This document shows, one piece after another, positions 46,839 to 57,570 of a stretch of 64,000 nt of DNA. Every line of letters begins with the position of its first letter. Position 1 is the stretch's first letter. A program made the translations under genes and the position numbers. The DNA is from Yamagishiella unicocca. Lineage: Eukaryota; Chlorophyta; Chlorophyceae; Chlamydomonadales; Volvocaceae. The notes below the pieces were generated by a model. It saw only the letters and a list, made by a program, of their open reading frames with translations, did not search any database and had not been told where the DNA came from. The stretch is from the NCBI GenBank assembly GCA_003116995.1, contig BDSL01000066.1:310001-374000 (forward strand), in the 5' to 3' direction.

Positions 46839-48707
46839 TCAAGGCCATAGGCCCTGCAGGAAGCAGGGGGTCGGGATCTCGATGCCCTTGTACGTCACGC
46901 TGGCGGGGATCATGCACGGCGGGGCAACAGCCTGGCCCGGGATCACGGCAGCCTTCGAGAAGATGGTGGTGGCCCAAGGGTCAGCCAGGTGCTCCTGCAG
47001 AGCCGCGATGGGACCCTGTGCCGCAGAACAGTGAGACGGGCCAATGAAAGTCAGATTGATTGATTGGCGTGAAGTGACACTAGGGACCTGTACTACAGTT
47101 ATTAATACACTGCGCCTCGGTATATGCGATGTGCGCCTACTAGCACTTAACTGCCCATTTACTGCCCATCCAATAGATATGTCTTACCTTGCCGGTCACC
47201 TGAGCGGCCATGACAAATCCAATGAAGGCGAGCTGCAGGCAAACCCGTTTACATAACTGTTAGTTTGGGGAAGCCTTCACAAATATCAGTATCAGTTAAC
47301 GGTATTTCGAACATTTGCGCCCACGTCACTGCAATGGGACCTCATCGCACCATGGCAAGGCGGCCGTTCTTAATCTCCTTGACCTTCAGCTCAGCAATGT
47401 CACCGGGGATGAACGGGGCGAAGACACCGCCAGGGTAGCCCGGCTGCGGACACAAGAAAGTACCAAGGAGCGGAGTTTAAGATTGCAAGTATGCAAATGC
47501 AGGTTCGTCAAACTTATTTTGCTTTGGCGTCCTCAATATAAGCGATACTTGAAAGTTTACACATACTACACAACTCCGGCACAGTAGCACTGCTACTCAG
47601 GCCGTCAGATGTAGAGCTTACCTCGTGGGGGGGCAGCTTGTACTGGCTGAAGATGGGGTCCTGGTCAACCGATCCAGGCTTGCGCAGGTCCTGCCAGCGG
47701 CGCACCTCAACCCAGTGCATGCAGAAGAACTCGAACGCGAGTAGGCCAACGGGACCCAGAGGCGACTCAACCTGGCTGCCCGCGGAGTACCAGAATACAT
47801 CGGGGCGCACGATCTCCTGCAAGATGCACCAGTCCAAAACACAGCTTAGACATGATGGCATCATTTTCAAATGTTTCAGGTGATTGCGATTGCATGTATT
47901 GGATCATTCTGCCGTACGTGGCTTCCATGCGCCCCCGTACCTGGACCAGGATACCGGCCACAGCGGCCATAGCCCAACGGGAGTGGACCAGCTCCGACTC
48001 GCGGAACCTACGTCGTGAAGGGATGGGAGGATCATCATGACGGTTCCAAAAGTGAACGCATCCAATTACCGACAAGAGGGGTGAATCGGGCAGAGACACC
48101 ACCCCTGAGCGCCCCATGGGGCGGGCCCCTCCACTTACCACTTCAGGGACTCAGCATTGGCGCCCAGGCCCAGAGGGTCGAAGCTGCATTGAACATCAAT
48201 AACGAGGTGTTCGTGACAGGATCACACGCCGGACAACCTTGCATATCCGGACGGCCCGGAGGATCACCTACCCGAAGTCACCCGGCAGCTCGCCCTTCAG
48301 GTGAGCCGGCGGCGTGCTGCCTGGAACATCGTAACGAAAGTATGTCAGGCTGGTGCCCAGATACGCGGAAGGTGAGACTCAGATACGCTGGGGCCAGGTA
48401 TAGACAAGGATCGCGTCGTAGTTATAGTGTAACGTAGGAATCGTTCGCATCTGAAGCCGACTTGATTAGAATGCTGTCGCCAGGTCGTCTCCAAGGGCAG
48501 TATCATAACCGCTGATTTGGCTTGGAGAGACGCCCAAATGACAATGAACGTCCAGTCTCGCATTTTTACTTATGCGTTGACTATGATATGTATCGCGATA
48601 GCCTTACCCGGCAGCCACAACGGGCGCGAGCTGGCCTTCGCAACGACACTCCGGCGAGCGACGCCGGTAGGGCGCACAGCCACGGCGTTCTTGGCGAGCA
48701 GCATCAT
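46839..48707 (-). CDS. LHCI chlorophyll a/b-binding protein (LHCA family)
   Basis: A thylakoid antenna protein that binds chlorophyll a/b and carotenoids and passes excitation to photosystem I. Exons (minus): 48707-48608, 48320-48272, 48183-48139, 48007-47941, 47816-47622, 47443-47351, 47232-47188 and 47015-46839. Phases agree, giving 256 residues. Residues 1-27 look like a plastid transit peptide (MMLLAKNAVAVRPTG). Conserved parts are LPGDFGFDPLGLG, helix 1 ESELVHSRWAM, helix 2 FEFFCMHWVEVRRW, helix 3 EIKNGRLAMLAFIGF, then Q in AAQVTG and H in QEHLADP. Helix 1 has His (ELVHSRW), not Asn, at the chlorophyll 603 position, so this is not a typical red-form LHCA. The Pro-rich C-terminal tail (IPGQAVAPP ... 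GIEIPTPCF) suggests LHCA rather than LHCB. I cannot fix the paralog number. A second in-frame ATG directly follows the first. Confidence 0.97.
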
Positions 48708-49866
48708 GTTGAGTGACTTGTGCAAGTAACCTTACTGAACCGGACGCAAGTTCTTTTCCACTCCGGCAGCCGATTTAGCTACAAGATTGTGTACGACGCA
48801 GCGGATCGAGATGAAGTCGTACACGAAGGGCGCGTAAGTTGTCAGAGCAGCAGTTAGGGTGCAGATTTTCTTGCAGCAATTATTTTCTGACCTTGTAATG
48901 CGTCTGACTACAGAGCCTTTTTTGTGGGGCGCGGCGTGGGTGCAAGGGTAGAGACCTTGTGGCCTTTCTCGTTTTACAAGAGCCTTCTGATATCAACAGA
49001 AAAAACATTAGGCGTGTCTTGAATCTTACTACAGGCAAGACTGCTTCTATCGCATGACATATCGCGAATTGATACCCTGTAGAATAGAAGCGCGTAATAG
49101 CCACGCTAGAATTTTCTAGTGTAATGCCAATGCATGTTAATTATGTTTGTGATCAACCGGGACTGGTACAAACAATGGTAGGTTTGACCCTCGGGTCTGG
49201 ACCGCGTTGTTGACATTTTGAAAAATAACGACATGATGAGGCAATTGGCGTCCCTGTCGGTATCGAAGTGCGAAGATGTTATCGCTTTGAGTCTCCTGCA
49301 AAAGACCGCGAGCTTCTTGCGTTTTGCAGCAGATACGGCTCGATTTGGCCACACAGTTGCGTCGGAGCGAAACCGCCAGAGCGTTGGGTTTCATGGTATA
49401 GCCTTGGCCCCTCTGTTTACGAAGCCTATCTTTCCATATGTGGCGGTGTCGCCTCTGCTTGTTTCTGTCACAGGGCACAAGGCTTGACCTCATTGCAGTT
49501 CAGTGCCTGTCGGTACCGCTGCTGGCCCATTGACACGCACATTTACCCTGCGAATAGCTGTTGCGGTGCCTAGCCGGTAGGCAGGTGCATCTATCAAGCT
49601 GCGGGTATGGGCGTGCGCAAAAGGACATTGGGTTCAGCGCAGGGCATGGGGGGGACTTCGGCTACCGCGGGGCAGGCCTTCCCAAGCGTGTGAAGGGACG
49701 GACTATAGGTTCTGACGCGTTACGCCGTATGCGGCTTAGACGCTGACATGCCAAGCACGCCCAAGCGTAAGAAACCGTATGAGTTGTGTCTGGTGCTTAT
49801 GGTGTACGGCGCCTCTGGTCGCATGACACGCAGCTTACGCTGCAACGTGGCGTAATCGTGATAACT
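48708..49866. other. LHCA upstream region
   Basis: No exon is supported. The sequence is AT-richer, and ORFs on both strands are short and start mostly at non-ATG codons. It should contain the LHCA promoter; I see no certain element. Confidence 0.45.
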
Positions 49867-50110
49867 GTTACAGTGGGCCCCAGACCAGAGGGGTAGAGCC
49901 ATCGGGCGCATCACCTGACAATGAAAGAGACGCAGGAAGAAGCACAATCCAGCCGACCGAGATACGGCAAACCACTAGAGACCCCCACCACAGGGCCAGA
50001 GAACAGACAGCTGCACAGACCACACAGGGGGACTATAGCCCAAAGGGCACTCCTATCAGCAGTACACCAACTGTAGCTAAAGCAACCCCTCGGCCAGAGC
50101 AACCAGGAGA
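49867..50110 (-). mobile_element. 5'-truncated LINE 3' fragment
   Basis: Read on the minus strand it ends ...CCCACTGTAAC like the full LINE. GGTAGAGCCATCGGGCGCAT and the following CCTGACA-TGAA-GAGACG-AGGA match the LINE 3' UTR at 51129-51200. Only about 240 bp remain, typical of target-primed reverse transcription that stopped early. Confidence 0.7.
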
Positions 50111-50767
50111 GCGCCACAATAAGCCGAGCAGAAGCCCCCCGCCTGAGACACGTGTTGTAAGCAGGATGGCACGCAAACAATGGACTGGATGACCCCAACT
50201 GATGCCGGGTGGGATCCTGGGATGCCTAAGGCGGCTGGTACTGACGGCATGCTTACGGTGGCACTGCAGCTGACAAGGTCAACTGTATGACAGGCGTGCA
50301 ACGCCGTTCGTCAAACGTGTATGCAGGTGGGCTCCCTAGCTTGCAAGCATGCAGCAACCTGGCGGTCGTTGGAGTTTGATGCGGCTGGTGGCGCGAGCGT
50401 ATAGGGTGTACTGATGCCCTCACCGCCCCGCCCCCTTAACACATGCCAGGCCTAGTGCCGGCGTAATGTAATAATAATAATTTGATGCAGGCAGCCAGAG
50501 ATTGCTTCCTCCCGAAAGCCGTGGTACGACAGTCGTACGGGGCAACATGGTCGACTTCGTGGTGACGGCATGGGCGCGACGGCCTGGGCCCGAAGGCTGA
50601 GCCAGGCGCCAGGCGCAAACAGCGTGGCTTCATCCCGCCCGCCAGCCGGCGCTCAAAAAACATATTTGCCTCACTAGGCGCGGCCTGGTGTAGCCCAGTG
50701 CAGCATAGCCGGCCGCTATCCCCGCCCAATGACTGTCATCAACGCTAAACACTTGCGGCCTGGAAAG
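50111..50767. other. Intergenic, nothing recognised
   Basis: No coding exon and no clear repeat are visible on either strand. Confidence 0.4.
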
Positions 50768-50869
50768 TAGTTGTTATATAGGGGCTCCAGAACAAAAGGC
50801 ATACCCCCCGGAATATCGCCGGACACTGAAGGAGACGGAAGCGACTGAAGAAACAGAAACCCAACCGCA
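50768..50869 (-). mobile_element. LINE 3' fragment next to the MITE
   Basis: GGGGCTCCAGAACAAAAGGC and GGACACTGAAGGAGACGGAAG resemble the LINE 3' end and the fragment at 61012, but more distantly. The MITE copy begins directly after it. Confidence 0.6.
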
Positions 50870-51109
50870 TGTCGTGACACAATACGTGATCGACACAGTG
50901 CTGGCACGACGCATTGCAGCAGCGGCTCGATACAACTCAGGAGGCAGTACGACAGGGTGATCATGTACGATGCCACGGCTGTAAGCCGCTCGGTGCTGCT
51001 TTACCAGCATCTGGGTTCGATATACACCATCTCGAGCATTACCTTGTCAGTGCGATCAGATGGCCGCTAGTCATAAGTAGGCACACTGAGTACGGCGGAG
51101 CGCCAGGCC

Positions 51110-51117
51110 GGCATTGT
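51110..51117. repeat. Target-site duplication of the LINE, 3' side
   Basis: GGCATTGT, identical to 58120-58127. The uninterrupted site GGCATTGTGTCACGACA is present in MITE copy 1. Confidence 0.8.
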
Positions 51118-51508
51118 TGTTGTAACGGTTACAGTGGGTTCCAGACCAATAGGTAGAACCATCGGGCGCATCGCCTGACACTGAACAAGACGGAGGAAAC
51201 AAATACCGACATGCACCGAAACAAAGGCAAACCACCAGAACACCAAGTTGACAGGCCGTAGGCATACAGAGCAGCAGCCAGCACCCCAGGGGGAATTTGC
51301 ACTAGAGGCTCCCCTATCAGGAACTGGCCGCCAACCAACCTAACAGCCCAGCACCCGACGAACCAGTGAAGCGCCGCAACGACGCAAACATCGGAACCCG
51401 CCACCTCTCATCCCATAAGGCACGGACCCCTAGCAGGGCTCAACACGCTTATATAGCCAGAAAGTATGAAGCACGGGAAACCCCGCTCCCCAAGACAACC
51501 CGAGCCGA

Positions 51509-54500
51509 TCAGGAATCCACCAGTACCTCAGCCGGTCCCCCGCACACAAGGCGATTGGCGACCACCCGCAAGAAAGGATGCCGAGGCCCCACTGCATCCC
51601 AGCCTTTCTGGGGAAGCCCCAGCGCAGCAAAGCCCCTCAGAAGGGCCCAAAACTCCACCACCCCACGGCGAACGGCGCGATCCAGAAGACCACTACCCGG
51701 AGTAAGAGGGGGACCACCAGCCCCCGCCCTTTTCAAAGCCGCGGCCATAAAACGGCGCCCCACCTCCATGGCAGTAATAGCCGCCAGGACTACGACATCC
51801 CAGACGCAGGACTGTACCCCAATAGGTGCTTGCACCAACCAAACTTGCGCCCGTGTCACCCCTGCACCGAGCTGGGTCTCGAGTTGGGCAGTCACTGCTT
51901 GAGCCACCGGGCAGAACCAAAAGTGGTGTAAGCGGGGGGTACCCGCCCCTGAAGACTCTCCAGCCGGCACACCGCACCCACAAGGGGCTGCTGCTGCCGT
52001 CCGCATATGAGAGTTCCCGAGGAGGGGGATCCCATCCACAGCCAACCGCCACCATCCCTCCTTATAGGCCGGCTCCCACTTCATGCCAGACCAGAGCCGC
52101 CGGAACACTTGCTGCAAGGCATTCAGGGCCGCTGGCAGGACAGGCCCGGTCCCCCCAAGCGCTTCGCGCACAAATGTCTCATGCGCGGCCCGCCGGGCGT
52201 CCGCGAACTCGACCAATTGCACAGCCGTCCCAACCCGAACAGTCATATCCCGCAGCGCCAGCGGCTCCCCCCCGCCCAACCGCCACCCCACCCGTGCGGT
52301 GAGCATGGACCCCACTTCCTCTATCCCAGGTAGAGCGTGGGGTATACCCTGGGAGGAAACCGGCATCACCAGTGCCGCTGCTTGCTTCCACGGGGTTGGC
52401 ACCTCAGCTAGCAACGCTTCCAGCGCCCCCGTACATTCCCGCCACCGATCAAGCCCCAGAAACGTCTTCGCTGCTGTTGACCGCGGATCTAAGACTCGGA
52501 CGACGAGCCCCCGCCATCCCGCTGACCAGGCCGTCTGCACCGCCGCCTCGGACGCGACTAAGAAGTCCCGAAGTGCATCACGAGCCGCTAGAACATCGCC
52601 CAACGTCTTAATGGCCCAGCACCCCACCAGTTCTGGGTGTAAGTATTCCAAGCCCGGCCTCCTGCCGACCACCACCTGCCCAGACTGGCAGGCTGGGAGG
52701 AGCGGGTTGCCCCAAATCGGCACGTGTACACACCACGGGCCTGGCACCAGCGGCTCGCTAGCGATGTCTTGTACCGGGGGCAAGGCCGTGAGCGCCGTGA
52801 TCACCCGCCGGATATCAGCCGGCATCTCGTCCGCTCCCATCCACGGCCCCCTGCCTTGTGCTGTGAGCAGATTCAGAGGTCCAAACGCCGGATGCACCCC
52901 CCTCAGGTAAATGCTAAGGCAGCTGACCCATGGGGGCCGGCGCTCCCGGGGGCCCGCCATTGCCAATACAAAACGCAGGGCCCAACCAGCCCAGCGCGCC
53001 CGTACGTGCTCCTTGAGGGCAATGGCCCCAAAGCCCCCGAGGGATGGGTGCCCGACCAGCAGCCGCTGTGGGACACCTGTTGCTCGGCGCTCCCTAGCAT
53101 CTGGGGCTAAATCCCGGTCAATGAGCTTCGCCGCCACCCGCTCTAACCCTTCCACTATGGTGTCTGGGGGTAGACCCCCATGCTCCATGTGCCAGGTGAC
53201 ACGGTGCATCCCATATGCTGCGGCTGCTGTCGCCCTGCCAAACGTGGACAGGCGTAGCCTTGCAATCCGCGAGAACCTACTTACTACCTTGTCCCTTTGG
53301 GACTCCCAGTCCACCATTGGGGACCCCCCTACGTCAGTAAACGGCAGATTCAACGCCGTGGCCGACGCTACGACCTTCAACCCACCCATGTCATGCGGGC
53401 TAGGTCCCTCGAAGCCAATTGGCAGTAGCTCAACCTTATCCAGGTTCAGCAGTTGCCCAGAGGCTTGAGCGTACACCTCCATGGACGCCAGGAAAGCCGG
53501 CACTTCCGCTGGCCCCTCCAACAGCACCTGAGTGTCGTCGGCAAACTGCACCGCGGTAGTTATGTTGCCCGCCCCTACCGCAAGCCGGATGCCAACCCCC
53601 CGTTGCTGTAACCAGCAAAGGAGGGCTTGGGCTACAAACAGATACAACAGAGGTGCTAGCGGGCAGCCTTGCCGTACCCCCGCCTCTATAGGGACCAGGC
53701 GGGATTTGTGCCCGTTGACCACCGCCAACGACCTGGTGTCGGTTAGTAAGATCCGTGTCCAGGACATCAAACCCGCACCCGCCCCCATCGCCTCCATCGC
53801 CTCATACAGGAAGCCTCTGTCCACAGAATCGTATGCTTTGGCAATGTCCAGGAAAGCCAGCACACACGACCGACCTTGTTGTGCCATGAGATGGGGAATA
53901 TGCCGCAGGAACAGTATATTGGCCCCAATAAGGCGCTTTGGCAGGAAAGCCGATTGTTCGAGCGAGATGACACCTCCCAATACCGGTCCCAGCCTGGAGG
54001 CCAACACCTTAGTCAACACCCTATAATCTGTACACAGCAGGGTAATAGGCCGATAGCTGCCCTGAGCCGTAAGCGCTCCCCGGTTCTTGTACAGGATTGT
54101 GATCACACCATCCAAGAACCCGGGGGGCACCTGGCCTGACTGACCCACTGCCGTGAAGACATCAGCCAACACCGGTGCTATCTGCGTACGGCATGCTTTG
54201 TAGAGCTCTGAGGGAATACCATCCCACCCTGGCGATTTGCCCGGGGTGACGGCCTTCAGTACTGCGGCTACCTCAGCCACCAAGATCTCAGGCGATCCTA
54301 CACAACACGCCTGGGCCTCCGGAATACGCAGATTCTGGGCTCGCAGGGCCGCAATGACCTCCTCCCGCGCCTCCGATGACACAAGTGGCGGTGCCCTGCA
54401 CACCTCGCGCCAGTACTCCGCCACCATTTGCGGCAGTCGTGTTGCGTCTGTAACAAGGCGCCCAGTTCCATCCTGCAGCGCTACCACCGCCTGTCTTGCC

Positions 54501-55804
54501 CTTGGAGGCTGGACTAGCGCCGTAAGCCCGCGGCTCGGGCGCTCCCCATCCCGCAGCCACTCTAGCCTGGCCGTACGCGCATCGGCTGCCCCTACCGCAC
54601 GGGCGGCTGCGGCCACTTCTTCTTGCGCTGCCACCAAACCCTGCCAGGTGTGGGGCCCCTCAGCCGCGCCCTCCTCTACGTCTGCAAACGCTGCCCTGGC
54701 CGCCTGAACTGCCACCTCCAACCTGACCCCAGGCCGCATCCGTCGCAGCCGGCATTGTCTGTTAAGGGCCCCTGCTAGAGCCCCCATTCTCCGCTTGAAC
54801 GTCGGCCACCAAGCGAGCAGTCCTGGCATGTCCGCTACACCGGGGCGGAGGCTGCCCTCCGCCTGCACCCAGTTTACGAACTGTTCCCGGAGGTCTTCAT
54901 ATGCCAAGAAGTGTGTGCGCACCCGTGGCATGCCTTGACCTTTGCCTTTTGCCACCCTTGGTAGAACGGTGACGACCGCGACCCTATGATCGGACGGGGT
55001 GGATGTCTCAATAGTGGACGATACCACATACGGCAGCATACACGTGGACACGTACAGCCGGTCAAGCCTTGAGGCTCCCGGCCGGGGCGCTCTGTACAGG
55101 TGCGAGAAGTCTCTTCGTCTAGGGTGCAGCTGACGGTAGGTATCGACCATGCCCGGGCACAGGGTACCGAACTCATTTGCCACCGAGCCATCCGCCCCCC
55201 TACCGCCTTCCCCTGCCGTCGAGTCGAGGCCTGCATCCGCTACGAAGTTGAAGTCGCCTACCCACAACAACTGTTCGTCCTCCTTCGCGGCAGCATACAC
55301 CGGTGAGAGGGTTTTCCGTATAAACTCTTTCCTCTGTGCGGCATACGCCGCCGTTGGCATATAGATATTCGCCAGGTGGACCCGGTGCCCACCCCAGGTG
55401 AACGAGTACTGCAGAAAACGACCCGGTGGGGCTTCCTCAGGCTTCATGCGCATCGGTACCTCAACCGGGGACACCACCTGACTCAGATCCGAACGGACGA
55501 GGATGGCTACACCAGCTGTGCGCGGATTCGGCGTGAAGGACTCAGCCACGATGGCCCATCCGGGCAGCCCCAGCCTCTTCGCTGCAGCGTTTAACCCCCG
55601 CTGCAACAGCCGACTTTGTCCCTCGCCCGTATGATGGGTTTCTTGCAGACATACCACATCAAGCCGCATGCGAGCCCATTGACTAGCCGCTGCCTGGAGT
55701 ACTGCCTCCCTGTGCGGGAGTTGTATCCCGCCTAGGTTATGCGTGCCCACTCTCAGCGGCCGGCACGCTGGACCCCTCTGTGTCCCTTGTCGGTGCCGTA
55801 CCAC
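51509..55804 (-). CDS. LINE ORF2: APE endonuclease and reverse transcriptase
   Basis: 1431 codons. Residues about 18-270 are an apurinic-type endonuclease that nicks the target DNA: RVGTHNLGG with the catalytic Asn, VVCLQETHH (Glu), WVGDFNFV, and TPSDHRVAVV (Asp-His). The reverse transcriptase lies around residues 510-790: GKSPGWDGIPSELYK, YRPITLLCTDYRVLTKVLASRL, LAFLDIAKAYDSVD (motif A Asp), VRQGCPLAPLLY, and AVQFADDTQVLLEG (FADD active site). The C-terminal third ends in a Cys/His cluster (CGCGVP ... HHFWFCP) like the zf-RVT domain. No RNase H motif is recognised. The frame has no ATG before residue 46, which is inside the endonuclease, and it overlaps ORF1's stop. Expression therefore probably depends on a -1 shift or non-AUG reinitiation. 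It appears intact and potentially active. Confidence 0.96.
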   Translation of the reverse strand: MVRHRQGTQRGPACRPLRVGTHNLGGIQLPHREAVLQAAASQWARMRLDVVCLQETHHTGEGQSRLLQRGLNAAAKRLGLPGWAIVAESFTPNPRTAGVAILVRSDLSQVVSPVEVPMRMKPEEAPPGRFLQYSFTWGGHRVHLANIYMPTAAYAAQRKEFIRKTLSPVYAAAKEDEQLLWVGDFNFVADAGLDSTAGEGGRGADGSVANEFGTLCPGMVDTYRQLHPRRRDFSHLYRAPRPGASRLDRLYVSTCMLPYVVSSTIETSTPSDHRVAVVTVLPRVAKGKGQGMPRVRTHFLAYEDLREQFVNWVQAEGSLRPGVADMPGLLAWWPTFKRRMGALAGALNRQCRLRRMRPGVRLEVAVQAARAAFADVEEGAAEGPHTWQGLVAAQEEVAAAARAVGAADARTARLEWLRDGERPSRGLTALVQPPRARQAVVALQDGTGRLVTDATRLPQMVAEYWREVCRAPPLVSSEAREEVIAALRAQNLRIPEAQACCVGSPEILVAEVAAVLKAVTPGKSPGWDGIPSELYKACRTQIAPVLADVFTAVGQSGQVPPGFLDGVITILYKNRGALTAQGSYRPITLLCTDYRVLTKVLASRLGPVLGGVISLEQSAFLPKRLIGANILFLRHIPHLMAQQGRSCVLAFLDIAKAYDSVDRGFLYEAMEAMGAGAGLMSWTRILLTDTRSLAVVNGHKSRLVPIEAGVRQGCPLAPLLYLFVAQALLCWLQQRGVGIRLAVGAGNITTAVQFADDTQVLLEGPAEVPAFLASMEVYAQASGQLLNLDKVELLPIGFEGPSPHDMGGLKVVASATALNLPFTDVGGSPMVDWESQRDKVVSRFSRIARLRLSTFGRATAAAAYGMHRVTWHMEHGGLPPDTIVEGLERVAAKLIDRDLAPDARERRATGVPQRLLVGHPSLGGFGAIALKEHVRARWAGWALRFVLAMAGPRERRPPWVSCLSIYLRGVHPAFGPLNLLTAQGRGPWMGADEMPADIRRVITALTALPPVQDIASEPLVPGPWCVHVPIWGNPLLPACQSGQVVVGRRPGLEYLHPELVGCWAIKTLGDVLAARDALRDFLVASEAAVQTAWSAGWRGLVVRVLDPRSTAAKTFLGLDRWRECTGALEALLAEVPTPWKQAAALVMPVSSQGIPHALPGIEEVGSMLTARVGWRLGGGEPLALRDMTVRVGTAVQLVEFADARRAAHETFVREALGGTGPVLPAALNALQQVFRRLWSGMKWEPAYKEGWWRLAVDGIPLLGNSHMRTAAAAPCGCGVPAGESSGAGTPRLHHFWFCPVAQAVTAQLETQLGAGVTRAQVWLVQAPIGVQSCVWDVVVLAAITAMEVGRRFMAAALKRAGAGGPPLTPGSGLLDRAVRRGVVEFWALLRGFAALGLPQKGWDAVGPRHPFLRVVANRLVCGGPAEVLVDS

Positions 55805-57570
55805 TATTGGTCTGCGGGTACCTCCATCCTGGAGGCGTCTCCTGGGTCGTCCATCTCCAGCGCCCCGTACGGGTTGGGCGCCATCCTGATGGCGCTAAGG
55901 GGTCTGACAGGGGGGTCCTGTTGCTGGAGCTGCGGCCATTCGGCTGCATCCAGGTCACTGGTGTGCGGGGCTGCGCTCCAGTCGCCCTCCATGTTGACGC
56001 GTCGGCGCTGCTGGTCCGGCGTCTCCCCCGAGTGCTGCGGCGAGCGGCTCGACCTAAGCCCGGGCGGCCTCGGGGGACCGACGGTGTCGGGGGGCCGCCG
56101 GGCGCCCGTGGTAGCGCGCCTGGCCACGGCTGCCTTCGCCGCGCTCCTGGCGGCCTCTGCCTTATCCGCGGCTGACGCGTTCCTGGACGCTATCATCTTC
56201 CGCGTGAGGTCGTCCACCGCTGCCTGGTATTCCGGTGTACCGGCTTCCAGGCCCCGGATCATCGACCCCATGACCACAGCCGCGAAGGAGGCCGGGGATG
56301 CTGGAGTCGTGGCTGGCCCCTTGGCCCCTGATGGCCCATCTGCGGCCGCCGCCCCCACCGGCCCTGTTGCCATATCTGCTTGCGCGACCGCCCCGTTCGA
56401 AGGCGGGACTGCCTCAGGGCTGCGGCGCGGCTGCGGCTGCGGCGCGTCCGCCGCCACGCGGTTGCGGCTGCTGCGGCGTGGTTGCCGCGCGACCGCCAAT
56501 CCCGACGGCGCGGCTGCCGCACCCGATGGCATGGCTGCCGCATCCACCGGCGCGGCTGCCGCACCCGACGGCGGGGCTGCCGCACCCGACGGCATGGCTG
56601 CCGCACCCGATGGCGCGGCTGCCGCACCCGACGGCGCGGCTGCCGCACCCGACGGCGCGTCTGCCGCACCCGATGGCATGGCTGCCGCATCCACCGGCGC
56701 GGCTGCCGCACCCGACGGCGCGACTGCCGCTCCCGACGGCATGGCTGCCGCACCCGATGGCATGGCTGCCGTACCCGCCGGCGTGGCTGCCGCACCCGAC
56801 AGCGTGGCTGCCGCCCCCGACGGCGTGGCTGCCGCTCCCGTCGGCATGGCTGCCGCTCCCGACGGCATGGCTGTCGCACCCGACGGCATGGCTGCCGCAC
56901 CCGGCGGCATGGCTGCCGTACCTGCTGTTTTCGCCCTGTCACGGCCCGGCGTCGACTTTCCGCCCGCTGCTGTCCCACCCGACCGCCTTGTAGCAGCCGC
57001 TGCAGCCGCTGTGCCCGAAGGCCCTGCCGCTGAGCCCGAAGGCCCTGCCCCCGGGGCAAACTCCCGCATCGTGCGCTGAAGTCCCCGGCTTGGCCCCACT
57101 GGGGCTGCCACTGCCGCGGCCCTTGCCGCTGATGCCGCTGCTTTTGCCTCTTTCGCCCGCTGGGCTTCAGCCTTCGCCGCCGGGAAGGGCCGAGGCGGCG
57201 GGGTGGCGGCTGTGAGCCCGCTGCGCCCCAGTCTTGGCGGTGCCGGGAGAACTGGAGGCCGAACGGGGGCCGCCTTCACCGGGGTGGCCTTCAGGATGCC
57301 GTTTCGGTCCGCGCCTACGACGTCGTACTCCATGGCTGGTGGCAGGGGAGCCGCGCCCACCCCTAGGCGCACGCGGGCTGTCCTGAAGCTGAGGTGGTCC
57401 ACCACCAGGTCCGTGTGGGGGCGGCCGTACAGCATCGTTAGGATATGGGCGGCTTCCGCTCGCCGCATCCCTTCCGGTATGCCAGCCAGGCTGTAGGCCG
57501 CTGTGCGATGCCCCTCCACCGAACCGACCACCTCTACCGGGTAGTCATGGTTATCACCATAGATCCTGTC
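55804..57570 (-). CDS. LINE ORF1: Ala/Pro/Ser/Gly-rich putative RNA-binding protein
   Basis: Open from 57570 to the TAG at 55806-55804. The first in-frame ATG is at 57468 (GMRRAEAAHIL). The N-terminal about 100 residues are globular in composition (RRAEAAHILTMLYGRPHTDLV). The middle is a long array of MPSGAAA-type heptads, and the C-terminal part is charged (AAVDDLTRKMIASRNASAADK, a likely helix). No CCHC zinc knuckle is visible. By position it should be the nucleic-acid-binding ORF1 of a LINE. Its frame overlaps ORF0 by about 14 nt, shifted +1, and ends overlapping ORF2's frame. Confidence 0.82.
   Translation of the reverse strand, partial: DRIYGDNHDYPVEVVGSVEGHRTAAYSLAGIPEGMRRAEAAHILTMLYGRPHTDLVVDHLSFRTARVRLGVGAAPLPPAMEYDVVGADRNGILKATPVKAAPVRPPVLPAPPRLGRSGLTAATPPPRPFPAAKAEAQRAKEAKAAASAARAAAVAAPVGPSRGLQRTMREFAPGAGPSGSAAGPSGTAAAAAATRRSGGTAAGGKSTPGRDRAKTAGTAAMPPGAAAMPSGATAMPSGAAAMPTGAAATPSGAAATLSGAAATPAGTAAMPSGAAAMPSGAAVAPSGAAAAPVDAAAMPSGAADAPSGAAAAPSGAAAAPSGAAAMPSGAAAPPSGAAAAPVDAAAMPSGAAAAPSGLAVARQPRRSSRNRVAADAPQPQPRRSPEAVPPSNGAVAQADMATGPVGAAAADGPSGAKGPATTPASPASFAAVVMGSMIRGLEAGTPEYQAAVDDLTRKMIASRNASAADKAEAARSAAKAAVARRATTGARRPPDTVGPPRPPGLRSSRSPQHSGETPDQQRRRVNMEGDWSAAPHTSDLDAAEWPQLQQQDPPVRPLSAIRMAPNPYGALEMDDPGDASRMEVPADQ
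56515..56925 (-). repeat. 21-bp coding tandem repeat in LINE ORF1
   Basis: About 19 units encoding (A/M)PSGAAA-like heptads, with periodic APVDAAA variants that create a higher-order repeat. Confidence 0.9.

Noticed and set aside
51366..53468. + strand ORFs across the LINE
   Set aside because: They are antisense shadows of ORF2, which has complete endonuclease and reverse-transcriptase motifs.
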